Origin: Flavobacterium sp. YJ01
GTDB taxonomy: Bacteria; Bacteroidota; Bacteroidia; Flavobacteriales; Flavobacteriaceae
DNA length: 64,000 nucleotides
Direction of reading: 5' to 3'
Assembly: GCF_029320955.1 (NCBI RefSeq)
Contig: NZ_CP119757.1
Coordinates: 1,240,001 to 1,304,000 of the forward strand
Shown: one piece after another, positions 1 through 8,845 of the stretch
Layout of the letters: each line of letters starts with the position of its first letter
Numbering within the stretch: position 1 is the first letter of the stretch
Position numbers and translations under genes: made by a program
The notes under the pieces: model-generated
What the model was told of the DNA's origin: nothing
The model's database searches: none
What the model saw: only the letters and a program-made list of their open reading frames with translations

Positions 1-1902
1 CAAGATATTGCTTCTGGAGGACCAAGAAGCACTTGGCCGCTTCAAATGGGCTTTGACCGTTTTTATGGTTTTCTTGGAGGAGAAACCAATCAATGGTATC
101 CTGATTTAGTTGAAGACAATCATTTTATTGAACCACCTGCAACTCCAGAAGAAGGATATCATTTATCTAAAGATTTAGCAGATCATGCTCTAGAATTTAT
201 TAAAGATCAGCAGGCTACAAATCCTTCAAAACCTTGGTACATGTGGTATTGTCCTGGAGCAAATCATGCCCCGCATCAAGCCCCAGAAGAATATATTGCA
301 AAATATAAAGGTAAATTTGACGAAGGCTATGATGCTTATCGCAAATGGGTACTTCCGAGAATGATTGCAAAAGGCGTACTTCCTGCGGGAACAAACTTTG
401 ATAAATTTAATCCAATGCCTCCAGGAGTTGCCAATCCGGCAGATAATGTATTAGATTGGAATAAATTGAAACCAGAAGAAAAGAAATTATTCTCTAGACT
501 AGCAGAAGTTTATGCTGGTTTCTCCGAATATACAGACGCACAAGTAGGTCGAATTATTGATTATTTGGAAAAAACAGGACAACTAGAAAATACGCTTGTA
601 ATTTATGCTGCCGATAATGGAGCTTCTGGAGAAGGTTCTGAATCAGGTTCTGTAAACGAAAATAAATTCTTTAACGGATATCCTGACGAATTAAAAGAAA
701 ACCTAAAATATATTGATAAATTAGGAAGTCCTGACACGTACGAACATTACCCAACAGGTTGGGCTGCAGCGTTTTCCACGCCGTTTAAAATGTTCAAAAG
801 ATACAGCCAATATGCTGGAGGAACTTGTGATCCGCTTGTGATGTCTTGGCCGAAAGGAATAAAAGCCAAAGGTGTTGTTCGCGATCAGTTTCATCATTCA
901 ACAGATATTGTACCAACTATTTTAGATGTTTGCGGTCTAGAAATGCCTAAAGAATATAGAGGTGTTCCTCAATATCCGTTATCTGGAGTTTCTATGCGTT
1001 ATACTTTTGATGCTGCTCCAAATACAAAAACACAGAAACATATTCAGTATTTTGCGATGCTTGGAAGCCGAGCTCTATGGAAAGACGGATGGAAAGCTGT
1101 TGCACTTCACGCTCCATTATCGGGAAAAGGAAATTTTGATAAAGATGTTTGGGAACTTTATAATACTGATGTTGACCGATCAGAGTCTAAAAACCTAGCT
1201 GCAAAATATCCAGACAAGTTAAAAGAACTTATTAAAGACTGGAATGATGAAGCGAATAAAAATTTAGTTCTGCCGCTTGACGATCGTTCTGCAATTGAAA
1301 TTTTAGGAACCGAAAGACCTTCATCCGAAGCCCCTCGTGATCTTTACAAATATTATCCAGGAACTTCGGCAGTACCTGAAGGAGTTGCAGTTAATGTTCG
1401 TGGACGTTCTTATAAAATTGTAGCCGATGTCGATGTCAAAGATGCGAATGCTTCGGGTGTAATTTTTGCGCACGGATCTCGTTTCGGTGGTCATACCTTA
1501 TTTTTAAAAGATAAAAAACTCCATTATGTGTACAATTTCTTAGGAATTGCTCCAGAACAACAATTCACTTCTAATGTTGTTATCACACCTGGAAAACACG
1601 TTTTCGGAATGGAATTTAACCGTGAAAAAGCAGGTCCAAATGGCGAGTCACTTGGGACAATGAAACTTTATATTGATGGTAAAGAAGTTGCCTCTGGTCC
1701 AATGAGAACACAGTCTGGAAAATTTACGCTTTCTGGCGATGGACTTTGCGTAGGATTTGACAGTGGAGACGCCGTTAGTAAAGAATACAAAACACCGGGA
1801 ACTTTTAAAGGAGGAGAAATCTATGGTGTTGGAGTTAATGTTGGAAAAATTGAATATTCTGACTTAAATAATGAAGCAAAAAGAGCTTTAGGCAGAGACT
1901 AA
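1..1902 (+). CDS. Arylsulfatase, 5'-truncated by the window edge
   Basis: Hydrolyses sulfate esters. The reading frame is open from base 1, so the start codon and the CxPxR/SxPxR motif that carries the formylglycine lie outside the window. Visible sulfatase features are the conserved PGANHAPHQAP segment (about window codon 90) and the metal-binding DNG triad in AADNGASGEGS (about codon 205). After the sulfatase fold, from about codon 460, comes a beta-rich C-terminal domain (FAHGSRFGGHTLFLKD, KLYIDGKEVASGP) like that of the long arylsulfatases of roughly 780 residues. Whether it has a signal peptide cannot be seen. A formylglycine-generating enzyme 3 kb downstream and an intervening porin suggest a sulfate-ester utilisation locus. 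The family is secure; the substrate is unknown. Confidence 0.93.
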   Translation, partial: QDIASGGPRSTWPLQMGFDRFYGFLGGETNQWYPDLVEDNHFIEPPATPEEGYHLSKDLADHALEFIKDQQATNPSKPWYMWYCPGANHAPHQAPEEYIAKYKGKFDEGYDAYRKWVLPRMIAKGVLPAGTNFDKFNPMPPGVANPADNVLDWNKLKPEEKKLFSRLAEVYAGFSEYTDAQVGRIIDYLEKTGQLENTLVIYAADNGASGEGSESGSVNENKFFNGYPDELKENLKYIDKLGSPDTYEHYPTGWAAAFSTPFKMFKRYSQYAGGTCDPLVMSWPKGIKAKGVVRDQFHHSTDIVPTILDVCGLEMPKEYRGVPQYPLSGVSMRYTFDAAPNTKTQKHIQYFAMLGSRALWKDGWKAVALHAPLSGKGNFDKDVWELYNTDVDRSESKNLAAKYPDKLKELIKDWNDEANKNLVLPLDDRSAIEILGTERPSSEAPRDLYKYYPGTSAVPEGVAVNVRGRSYKIVADVDVKDANASGVIFAHGSRFGGHTLFLKDKKLHYVYNFLGIAPEQQFTSNVVITPGKHVFGMEFNREKAGPNGESLGTMKLYIDGKEVASGPMRTQSGKFTLSGDGLCVGFDSGDAVSKEYKTPGTFKGGEIYGVGVNVGKIEYSDLNNEAKRALGRD

Positions 1903-1966
1903 ATCCAATTTATAAAGATTAAGAGGTATTCTTTAACCAATGCCTCTTTTCTTAAAAAAAAATAAG

Positions 1967-2581
1967 ATGCAAACTTTTTCATCAATACTGAATAAAATGT
2001 TCTATAGTTTTTATCACAAAAAAAACTTGTTTTTACTAGTAACATCTAGCTTAATCTGTTTTATTTCAAATAATATAATAGCGCAAGATACTGAAGAAAA
2101 GACTTTTAGTCCACATCATCAAATCGGACTTTCTATAAATCATGTTCATGTTTTTGAAGGTCGCGATGATGAAGGAAATCGGGAAGTTTTAAGTCTACCC
2201 GCTTGGGGATTAGATTATACTTTTCAATTTAAAGAAAAATGGGCAATCGGACTTCATACTGATTTTATTATTGAAAAATTTAAAGTAGAAAAAAATCTCG
2301 CCAGCGGAGAAGATAAAGAAACTATCGAAAGAAGTTATCCCATTGCTCCTGCCATTATGGGAATTTACAAACCAAATGAACATTGGAGTTTTCTCTTAGG
2401 TTTTGGAGGTGAATTTGCCAAAGAAGAAGATTTTTTCCTGACTCGTGCCGGAGTAGAATATGGATATGAATTACCAAAAGGATGGGAAATTTTCGGCACT
2501 ATGAGTTACGATTTTAAATGGAATGCTTATGACAGCTGGGGAATTGGATTGGGAATTGCAAAAAACTTTGGAGGAAAATAA
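1967..2581 (+). CDS. Outer-membrane beta-barrel-like protein, unknown function
   Basis: About 204 residues. A basic N-terminus (FYHKKN) precedes a hydrophobic stretch (LFLLVTSSLICFISNNIIA) ending near AQD, typical of a signal peptide. The rest alternates short amphipathic strands ending in aromatic residues (GLDYTFQFKEKWAIGLHTDF, AGVEYGYELPKGWEIFGTMSYDF) and finishes with a strand and Gly-Lys, as small 8-stranded barrels do. The frame is open from an ATG at 1940, but the ATGs at 1967 or 1997 sit better ahead of the signal peptide. It lies 65 bases after the sulfatase and 43 bases before the porin, so it is probably co-transcribed. No named family is recognised. Confidence 0.7.
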   Translation: MQTFSSILNKMFYSFYHKKNLFLLVTSSLICFISNNIIAQDTEEKTFSPHHQIGLSINHVHVFEGRDDEGNREVLSLPAWGLDYTFQFKEKWAIGLHTDFIIEKFKVEKNLASGEDKETIERSYPIAPAIMGIYKPNEHWSFLLGFGGEFAKEEDFFLTRAGVEYGYELPKGWEIFGTMSYDFKWNAYDSWGIGLGIAKNFGGK

Positions 2582-2623
2582 ATTTAGATCATTCTTTAAG
2601 AAATTATACAACCCATTAAGCTT

Positions 2624-3841
2624 ATGTTCAACGCACCAAAAATACTTCACATAAAAAAACTTCTTTTGCTTGCAATGCTTCTTTTTAGTTCGAGAGGAAT
2701 ATCGCAACAAGAAAAAGATACGACAAAGCTTATGAATGTTAGATATGGTAATAAAGGAATTGACTTAGAAACCCGTGATAAAAAATTTCTATTTCAATTA
2801 CAGAGCAGGTTACAATTTCGTTTTTCAACTCCTTACGATACAGATCCTTTAACTTATGATGATTACAGTCAAGATGCTAAAACTACTTTTAAAATAAATC
2901 GAGCTAGACTTAAAATTGGCGGTCATGCCTTTGAACCATGGCTTAAATATTATTGGGAATACGAATTAAGTCAGTCTAATCTGCTTGATTTTAGAATTAT
3001 GATCGAAAAATGGGATTGGCTGAGTTTTAAAGTCGGGCAATGGAAAACAGAATTTACGCGTGAACGTTTCATTAGCAGCGGCGAACAACAAATGGTAGAA
3101 CGATCTCTTATCAATAGACCTTTTACAGTTGATAGAGAATTGGGAGCCGAAGTTTACGGTCACTTAAAAGGAAAAGGCATTGCCGATTTTAATTATTGGT
3201 TTGCGGCTTTAACAGGTACAGGACGCGGAAGCACTTCTAACGACGATAATCATCTTATGTATTTTGGAAGAGCGCAATGGAATTTTTTAGGCAGATTCTT
3301 GGATTTTGAAGGCTGTGATTTAGAATTTCACGAAAAGCCAACTCCAATAATTGCTTTTTCAGCTATTACTAATCGAAGCCCATATACACGTTTCTCGCAA
3401 GCTGGAGGCGGCTCTTTAGATGGTTTTGAAGATGGATTACCGGGACAATACAGAGTAAATCAATGGAACTTAGAAACAGCTTTTATGTATCGCGGGTTTT
3501 CTTGGCAAAGCGAATGGCATACTAAAGAAATAATCGATAAATACAATAATGACTATATGACTGTTATGAAAGGGTATTATGTTCAAGCTGGTTATTTCTT
3601 CCATAATGTTTTTCATTGGTGGCCTGAACATTTAGAAATGGCTGCAAGACATGCAGCATATAGACCAGATTATTCAATTAGACAAAATCGACAAGACGAA
3701 TCTACATTGGCTTTTAACTGGTTCTTTAAAGGACATAAAAACAAACTAACTTCTGAGGTAAGTTATTTTAGTTTTCAAGATAAAACACTCCCGTTGGAGC
3801 AAGGCTGGCGATTCAGAATACAATGGGATATTTCACTATAA
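2624..3841 (+). CDS. Phosphate-selective porin O/P family outer-membrane protein
   Basis: 405 residues with a signal peptide (KKLLLLAMLLFSSRGISQ). The mature protein begins with the porin O/P signature (GIDLETRDKKFLFQLQSRLQ), then KINRARLKIGGHAFEPWLKY and the GQWKTEFTRERFIS segment, and ends with an aromatic-rich strand (WRFRIQWDISL). Length and motifs match PF07396 porins, trimeric outer-membrane channels selective for anions such as phosphate or pyrophosphate. Between a sulfatase and its maturase, a role in taking up sulfated or otherwise anionic substrates is plausible, but that is inference from position. Confidence 0.88.
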   Translation: MFNAPKILHIKKLLLLAMLLFSSRGISQQEKDTTKLMNVRYGNKGIDLETRDKKFLFQLQSRLQFRFSTPYDTDPLTYDDYSQDAKTTFKINRARLKIGGHAFEPWLKYYWEYELSQSNLLDFRIMIEKWDWLSFKVGQWKTEFTRERFISSGEQQMVERSLINRPFTVDRELGAEVYGHLKGKGIADFNYWFAALTGTGRGSTSNDDNHLMYFGRAQWNFLGRFLDFEGCDLEFHEKPTPIIAFSAITNRSPYTRFSQAGGGSLDGFEDGLPGQYRVNQWNLETAFMYRGFSWQSEWHTKEIIDKYNNDYMTVMKGYYVQAGYFFHNVFHWWPEHLEMAARHAAYRPDYSIRQNRQDESTLAFNWFFKGHKNKLTSEVSYFSFQDKTLPLEQGWRFRIQWDISL

Positions 3842-3920
3842 ATCTGTAAACAAACTTTTGTTTCATTTTTTTAAACGAGAGATTTTTTTTCATAACTTTA
3901 ATTCATATAAACAACTGAAA

Positions 3921-4919
3921 ATGAAAAACATATCCAAATCAGCAAGAAAATCGGCACTAATGTGTTTGATAGGTACATTTTTCCTTATTTCAATAGATAG
4001 TTTCGCACAGCGTCACGGAGGCGCAGGCGCAGGACATCGAGGTGGCGGAGGCGTACATAGACCTGCCGGCGGAGCTCAAACAAGACCGTCTGTTACAAGA
4101 CCAGCCAATCAGTCAAGACCAACTGTAACTAAACCGTCAGCAAATAAACCAGCAGTAACAAGACCTGGCTCTAATGGTTCTGGAACAAAAATTACAAGAC
4201 CAAATAATAGTTCTAACACTAAAATTAGCAACAGAAAAAACAATACCACTAACCGAAATTCTAATAACAACATAAACTCTGGCAATAGAAATTCAGGAAA
4301 CAGAAACACAAATATTAGCGGAAATACAAGAAATGTAGACAGAAGCAGAGATATTACAATCAACAACAATAGAAATACAGTTGTAAGAAGAAATACAGTT
4401 GTTTACACACGACCTCCTTACATACACGGCGGATACAGATATTATGGTTATCATCCTTACTATTACCATCCTTACAGACCTTTTTACTGGGGTCCAGTAT
4501 GGCATCCTTGGGGATTTTTCGTCACTACTTTAGCTGTTACAGCAATTGTGGTTAGTGTAGAAAGTAACCAATATCATTATGATCAGGGAGTTTGGTACGC
4601 ACCTTCAAATGGAGGTTATACAGCAGTTGCCGCTCCCGTTGGCGGAACAGTCAATAATATTCCTAGTGGCGCCCAAACCGTCAATACAGGAACAGTCAAT
4701 AATTATTACTACGGCGGTACTTATTATGAAAAAGATGGAAGCTCTTATAAAGTGGTCGCGCCTACCGCAGGAACAATAGTAGAAAATCTTCCTGAAGGCG
4801 GAGAAGAAGTCACTGTAGGAGATGTAAAATACATAAAATTTGGTGAAACTTATTATCAGCCTGTTCAAGTAGACGGAAAAGATAAATACGAAGTAGTTCT
4901 TGTTGAGGAAGACAAATAA
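3921..4919 (+). CDS. DUF6515-like secreted protein with Asn/Thr/Arg-rich low-complexity region
   Basis: About 332 residues from the ATG at 3921; the frame is open from 3858, but the signal peptide (SALMCLIGTFFLISIDSFAQ) fits the later start. After it comes a Gly/His-rich patch, then about 110 residues dominated by Asn, Thr, Arg, Ser and Pro (SNTKISNRKNNTTNRNSNNN). Next are a Tyr/His/Trp/Pro-rich stretch (YRYYGYHPYYYHPYRPFYW), one hydrophobic segment (GFFVTTLAVTAIVVSV), and two related repeats containing NYYYGGTYYEKDGSSYKVV and VKYIKFGETYYQP. The C-terminal pattern resembles the Bacteroidetes DUF6515 family. It may be envelope-attached. The antisense frames here arise from the biased composition. 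Confidence 0.72.
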   Translation: MKNISKSARKSALMCLIGTFFLISIDSFAQRHGGAGAGHRGGGGVHRPAGGAQTRPSVTRPANQSRPTVTKPSANKPAVTRPGSNGSGTKITRPNNSSNTKISNRKNNTTNRNSNNNINSGNRNSGNRNTNISGNTRNVDRSRDITINNNRNTVVRRNTVVYTRPPYIHGGYRYYGYHPYYYHPYRPFYWGPVWHPWGFFVTTLAVTAIVVSVESNQYHYDQGVWYAPSNGGYTAVAAPVGGTVNNIPSGAQTVNTGTVNNYYYGGTYYEKDGSSYKVVAPTAGTIVENLPEGGEEVTVGDVKYIKFGETYYQPVQVDGKDKYEVVLVEEDK

Positions 4920-5013
4920 TTATATTAATTCTATAAAATTAGTATAATTACAAAGTTATTTTTATAATTTTATCCCTTCTATTACAACCATTATCAGTTC
5001 AAAAAAATAAACC

Positions 5014-6144
5014 ATGAAAAACAAGACCTTTTGGATATTTGCTTTACTTACATTATCCATTATTTCAATAGCCTATAGCTACACTAGATTTACAGATAAA
5101 GAAGAAAAAACAGTTGCTGAATGCCACGAAGTTCCAGTTAGCGTAGAATCTGAATTTAAGCCAACTATAGAAAATAAATCCAAACCAGAAACAAAAGCAC
5201 CAGAAGGTATGGTTTGGATTCCTGGCGGCGAATTTTCTATGGGAAGCAATGTAGAAGACGAAAGTTTATGCAGTATAAAAGGAGTTACAAAAGATGCCGC
5301 TCCTATTCATCGTGTTTATGTTGATGGTTATTATATGGATGAAACCGAAGTCACTAACGAAGAATTCGAAAAATTTGTAAAAGCAACGGGATATGTAACT
5401 GTTGCAGAACAAAAACCAACTAAAGAGGAATTTCCAACGGCGAGTGAAGAAGATTTAATTACTGGCTCTGTTGTCTTTACTCCTACTCCTTCTGCCGTGA
5501 ATCTGAATAATTTTCTGCAATGGTGGCGCTACGAGCCCGGTGCTGACTGGAGACATCCCGAAGGTCCGCAAAGCACTATAAAAGGAAGAGAAAAATATCC
5601 TGTAGTTCATGTCGTATATGAAGATGCCGAAGCTTATGCAAAATGGGCAGGAAAAAGACTTCCAACTGAAGCAGAATGGGAATTTGCAGCTCGTGGCGGT
5701 AAAACAGGAAATCTTTATGCTTGGGGAAATGACTTAAAACCTAAGGGAAAATTTCAAGCTAACATTTATCAAGGGCATTTCCCGATAAAAGATGGAGATA
5801 CTGGCGAAGACGGATTTAAAGGAATTGCTCCAACAGCGCAATATGCTCCAAACGCCTATGGACTTTATGATATGGCAGGAAATGTTTGGGAATGGGTTAA
5901 TGATTGGTACAGTGTTGACTACTATAAATCATTAGCGGAAAGCGGAAAAGTAACAAAAAACCCTACGGGACCAAGCGCTTATTACGATCCAAATGATCCG
6001 ACAGAAATTAAGCGTGTACATAGAGGCGGTTCGTTTTTATGCACCGATCAATATTGTACTCGTTATATGGTCGGAACAAGAGGAAAAGGCGAAATCAGAT
6101 CTGCGGCAAATCACGTTGGCTTTAGATGTGTAAAAAGTAAATAA
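5014..6144 (+). CDS. Formylglycine-generating enzyme (sulfatase-modifying factor)
   Basis: 376 residues. It oxidises the active-site cysteine of sulfatases to C-alpha-formylglycine. The N-terminus is a membrane anchor or signal (FWIFALLTLSIISIAYS), placing it in the periplasm or on the membrane. The FGE-sulfatase domain starts at MVWIPGGEFSMGSN (about residue 65) and includes DETEVTNEEFEKFV, KRLPTEAEWEFAARGG and YDMAGNVWEWVNDWY. The C-terminal block GGSFLCTDQYCTRY keeps both copper-binding/catalytic cysteines, Cys343 and Cys348, and the ending VGFRC is canonical. Many homologous domain proteins lack these cysteines, so this is probably a true maturase. Its client is presumably the sulfatase at the window start. 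A terminator follows. Confidence 0.93.
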   Translation: MKNKTFWIFALLTLSIISIAYSYTRFTDKEEKTVAECHEVPVSVESEFKPTIENKSKPETKAPEGMVWIPGGEFSMGSNVEDESLCSIKGVTKDAAPIHRVYVDGYYMDETEVTNEEFEKFVKATGYVTVAEQKPTKEEFPTASEEDLITGSVVFTPTPSAVNLNNFLQWWRYEPGADWRHPEGPQSTIKGREKYPVVHVVYEDAEAYAKWAGKRLPTEAEWEFAARGGKTGNLYAWGNDLKPKGKFQANIYQGHFPIKDGDTGEDGFKGIAPTAQYAPNAYGLYDMAGNVWEWVNDWYSVDYYKSLAESGKVTKNPTGPSAYYDPNDPTEIKRVHRGGSFLCTDQYCTRYMVGTRGKGEIRSAANHVGFRCVKSK

Positions 6145-6161
6145 CAACATTTTAAATATCA

Positions 6162-6191
6162 AAAAGGGATTCATATAGAATCCCTTTTTTT
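6162..6191 (+). terminator. Intrinsic terminator after the sulfatase locus
   Basis: GGGATTC (6166-6172) pairs with GAATCCC (6178-6184) across a 5-base loop and is followed by a run of seven T. It separates the formylglycine-generating enzyme gene from pepT. Confidence 0.85.
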
Positions 6192-6238
6192 ATTAATTCA
6201 GATAGAAAAAGCTAAATTATTCAGCAGAAAATTTTTTC

Positions 6239-6246
6239 TATATTTG
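6239..6246 (+). promoter_or_regulatory. Promoter -7 box for pepT
   Basis: TATATTTG matches the Bacteroidetes sigma-A -7 consensus TAnnTTTG and lies 16 bases before the pepT ATG, directly after a terminator. pepT is therefore transcribed independently of the sulfatase locus. Confidence 0.65.
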
Positions 6247-6262
6247 CTAAAAATTCAAAAAA

Positions 6263-7540
6263 ATGCAACATATCATAGATCGTTTTATCAGTTACATAAC
6301 AATTGACACTGAATCAGATCCTCATTCTCAAACAACACCAAGTACACAAAAACAATGGAATCTTGCCAATAAATTAGTCGAAGAACTAAAAGCAATTGGT
6401 CTTGAAGAAGTAACTATAGACGACAAAGCTTATATCATGGCGACGCTTCCTAGCAATGTTGACCACGAAGTTCCAACTATTGGTTTCGTTTCTCATTTTG
6501 ATACTTCGCCAGATTTTAGCGGAGCAAATGTAAAACCTCAGATTGTTGAAAATTACGACGGAAAAGATATTGTTTTAAATGCTGAAAAGAACATAATTTT
6601 ATCTCCAAATTACTTTAAAGATTTATTGCAATATAAAGGTCAAACCATCATTACAACTGATGGAACAACTTTACTAGGCGCCGATGATAAAGCTGGAATT
6701 ACAGAAATTGTTTCTGCAATGGAATATCTGATCCAGCATCCGGAAATCAAACACGGAAAAATCAGAATTGGTTTTACACCAGACGAAGAAATCGGTCGCG
6801 GAGCGCATCATTTTGATGTTGAAAAATTCGGAGCGCAATGGGCTTACACGATGGATGGAAGTCAGATTGGAGAATTAGAATACGAAAATTTTAATGCTGC
6901 TGGAGCTAAAATTACTTTTAAAGGAAAAAGCGTTCATCCTGGTTATGCAAAAGGAAAAATGATTAATTCGATGCTTTTGGCAAATGATTTTATCAACGAA
7001 CTTCCGAAAGGTGAAACCCCCGAAGAAACGAAAGGTTATGAAGGATTTTTCCATGTTCATCATATAAAAGGAAATATTGAAGAAACTGTTTTAGAATTAA
7101 TCATTCGCGATCATAACAAGAAGAAATTCGAAAGCAGAAAAGAATTGATTCATAAAATTGCTAAAAAATTCAACAAGAAATTCGCAAAGAAATTTGGTGA
7201 AGATATTGTTATTGCTGAAGTTAAAGATCAATACTACAATATGAAAGAAAAGGTTCTTCCTGTAAAATATATTGTTGATATTGCCGAAAAAGCAATGAGA
7301 GAATTAAACATTAAACCGATAATCAAACCAATTCGCGGTGGAACTGACGGTTCTCAATTATCATTCATGGGATTACCTTGTCCGAATATTTTTGCGGGCG
7401 GCCATAATTTCCACGGAAAATATGAATACGTTCCAGCAGAAAGCATTCAAAAAGCGACTGATGTTATTGTAAAAATTGCTGAATTAACTGCAATTCCTGG
7501 AATTTTCGACACACCAGAAAAACCTAAAAGAAAAAAATAA
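6263..7540 (+). CDS. pepT: Peptidase T (tripeptide aminopeptidase)
   Basis: 425 residues. A cytoplasmic dinuclear zinc aminopeptidase of the M20B family that removes the N-terminal residue of tripeptides. It starts with the family motif [16 protein letters not shown]. Metal ligands and catalytic residues are visible: His78 and Asp80 in [12 protein letters not shown], Asp141 in [10 protein letters not shown], Glu175-Glu176 in PDEEIGRG, Asp198 in YTMDGS, and a C-terminal His in [12 protein letters not shown]. Length matches E. coli PepT apart from an added basic tail (KPKRKK). It is followed after only 7 bases by the YdeI-like gene, so the two probably form an operon. Confidence 0.96.
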   Translation: MQHIIDRFISYITIDTESDPHSQTTPSTQKQWNLANKLVEELKAIGLEEVTIDDKAYIMATLPSNVDHEVPTIGFVSHFDTSPDFSGANVKPQIVENYDGKDIVLNAEKNIILSPNYFKDLLQYKGQTIITTDGTTLLGADDKAGITEIVSAMEYLIQHPEIKHGKIRIGFTPDEEIGRGAHHFDVEKFGAQWAYTMDGSQIGELEYENFNAAGAKITFKGKSVHPGYAKGKMINSMLLANDFINELPKGETPEETKGYEGFFHVHHIKGNIEETVLELIIRDHNKKKFESRKELIHKIAKKFNKKFAKKFGEDIVIAEVKDQYYNMKEKVLPVKYIVDIAEKAMRELNIKPIIKPIRGGTDGSQLSFMGLPCPNIFAGGHNFHGKYEYVPAESIQKATDVIVKIAELTAIPGIFDTPEKPKRKK

Positions 7541-7547
7541 TCAAACA

Positions 7548-8126
7548 ATGTCTGATAAAAAATACGTTTGGGACAAAGTAAATCAGTGGGAAGAAGAAAT
7601 TCATATTCTTAAATCAATTATTGATAAAACTGAGCTGATCGAAACCGTAAAATGGGGAGCTCCTGTTTACGTTTTCAATAAAAAAAACGTTGTTGGTCTA
7701 GGCGGTTTTAAAGATTATTTTACCATTTGGTTTTACAATGGCGTTTTCTTAAAAGATGAAAAGAAAAAACTTATCAATGCTCAAGAAGAAGTAACGAAGT
7801 CCCTTCGTCAATGGCGTTTTAAATCGAAAGAAGAAATAAACGAAAAAGAAATTTTAGAATATATTCACGAAGCCATTGAGAATGAAAAGCAGGGAAAAAT
7901 AATAAAACCTTCCAAAAAAGAAACTATTATTTCTGAGCTTTTGAATAAAGAAATGGAACAAAATCCAAGTCTCAAAGAAGCTTTTGAAAACTTTAAACCG
8001 TACAAACAATACGAGTTTTTAGAATATATTGAATCAGCCAAACAGGAAAAAACAAAACTTTCAAGAATTGAAAAGGTGATTCCGATGATTCTGGCAAATG
8101 TTGGGCTGAATGATAAATACAGATAG
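7548..8126 (+). CDS. YdeI/DUF1801-family protein
   Basis: 192 residues, no signal peptide or membrane segment. The N-terminal half contains the DUF1801 pattern (ETVKWGAPVYVFNKKNVVGLGGFKDYFTIWFYNG), and the C-terminal part is the Lys/Glu-rich YdeI helix bundle (FKPYKQYEFLEYIESAKQEKTKLSRIEKVIPMI). Proteins of this family are small and cytoplasmic with no firmly established biochemical role; in other bacteria ydeI-like genes have been linked to resistance to cationic compounds. It lies 7 bases after pepT and is followed by a strong terminator. Confidence 0.85.
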   Translation: MSDKKYVWDKVNQWEEEIHILKSIIDKTELIETVKWGAPVYVFNKKNVVGLGGFKDYFTIWFYNGVFLKDEKKKLINAQEEVTKSLRQWRFKSKEEINEKEILEYIHEAIENEKQGKIIKPSKKETIISELLNKEMEQNPSLKEAFENFKPYKQYEFLEYIESAKQEKTKLSRIEKVIPMILANVGLNDKYR

Positions 8127-8176
8127 ATTTTTGATGTCACTCTGAGCGAAGTCGAACAGCTTTCTAACGATAATAG

Positions 8177-8223
8177 ACCTTTGTCTAAGTTTAAAACTTT
8201 GACAAAGGTTTTTTCTTTTTTTT
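8177..8223 (+). terminator. Intrinsic terminator after the YdeI-like gene
   Basis: ACCTTTGTC (8177-8185) pairs perfectly with GACAAAGGT (8201-8209) and runs into TTTTTTC followed by a long T tract. Confidence 0.8.
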
Positions 8224-8266
8224 CGTCAGGACAACAATACTCACTTCACGATTCCTAGATGCAGTT

Positions 8267-8368
8267 TGTCATTCCGAGGAACGAGGAATCTCCGTAAGTA
8301 GCTCCGCAATCTGTATCGACAATCTTTGTAGATTTTCTAACGGAGATTCCTCGTTCCTCGGAATGACA
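8267..8368. repeat. Perfect 28-bp inverted repeat
   Basis: The left arm at 8267-8294 begins TGTCATTCCGAGGAACG; the right arm at 8341-8368 is its exact reverse complement, ending CGTTCCTCGGAATGACA. The 46-base spacer contains no reading frame. This arrangement recalls the dispersed non-coding palindromes common between genes in Flavobacterium chromosomes. It lies between convergent genes. Confidence 0.93.
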
Positions 8369-8390
8369 TGATTGTGTAGGGAATCATTAA

Positions 8391-8433
8391 AAACAAAAAA
8401 AAATCCCAAACTCCTATTTGGAATTTGGGATTT
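8391..8433 (-). terminator. Terminator of the nusB-yajC transcription unit
   Basis: AAATCCCAAA (8401-8410) pairs with TTTGGGATTT (8424-8433). Read on the minus strand, the hairpin is followed by a T tract (A-run at 8391-8403 on the plus strand). Confidence 0.8.
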
Positions 8434-8455
8434 TTAAAATATTGTAATTTAAAAT

Positions 8456-8731
8456 TTACGCTTTCTTATTCAAAGCAGCGCTCATTTCCATAGAAATTGC
8501 TGAACGCTCAATTTTTAATTTTCCAGACATAGTTTCAATAATAACCGAAGTTTCAGCTAATTCTACAACTTTACCGTGAAAACCACTTTTTGTGATTATT
8601 TTGTCGCCTACTTTTAGGCTGCTTTCAAATTCTTTTTCGTTTTTTGCTCTTTTTTGCTGTGGTCTAATCATGAAAAAATAGATTACCACAAACATTAAAA
8701 GAAATGGCGCAAATTGAGATAATTGTCCCAT
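8456..8731 (-). CDS. yajC: Preprotein translocase accessory subunit YajC
   Basis: 91 residues. A single-span inner-membrane protein that associates with SecDF and the SecYEG translocon. The membrane helix is FLLMFVVIYFFMI (about residues 9-22), followed at once by the hallmark RPQQKRAKNEKEF. The cytoplasmic domain has LKVGDKIITKSGFHGKVVEL, typical of the family. It lies 114 bases downstream of nusB on the same strand, a common flavobacterial neighbourhood, and is followed by a terminator. Confidence 0.95.
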   Translation of the reverse strand: MGQLSQFAPFLLMFVVIYFFMIRPQQKRAKNEKEFESSLKVGDKIITKSGFHGKVVELAETSVIIETMSGKLKIERSAISMEMSAALNKKA

Positions 8732-8845
8732 AATTTAAATTTATTTTTGATTTATATTTAATATTCTTTTTTTTAGCTTTTCGACTTTGCTCAAAGAGAC
8801 AAAGAAGTTGGAATTTGGCATTTAAAAAATTGAAAGTTCAAAATC

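Larger units (their letters stand above)
8127..8455. other. Intergenic region with repeats and terminators
   Basis: No gene is seen. From left to right it holds a fragment reading GTCACTCTGAGCGAAGTCGA (from 8136), a plus-strand terminator (8177-8223), a perfect 28-bp inverted repeat with a 46-base spacer (8267-8368), and the minus-strand terminator of yajC. Confidence 0.85.

Noticed and set aside
4109..4868. Several antisense frames across the low-complexity secreted protein
   Set aside because: They arise from the Asn/Thr/Arg-rich coding composition; Leu/Val/Ile-rich translations show no family features.
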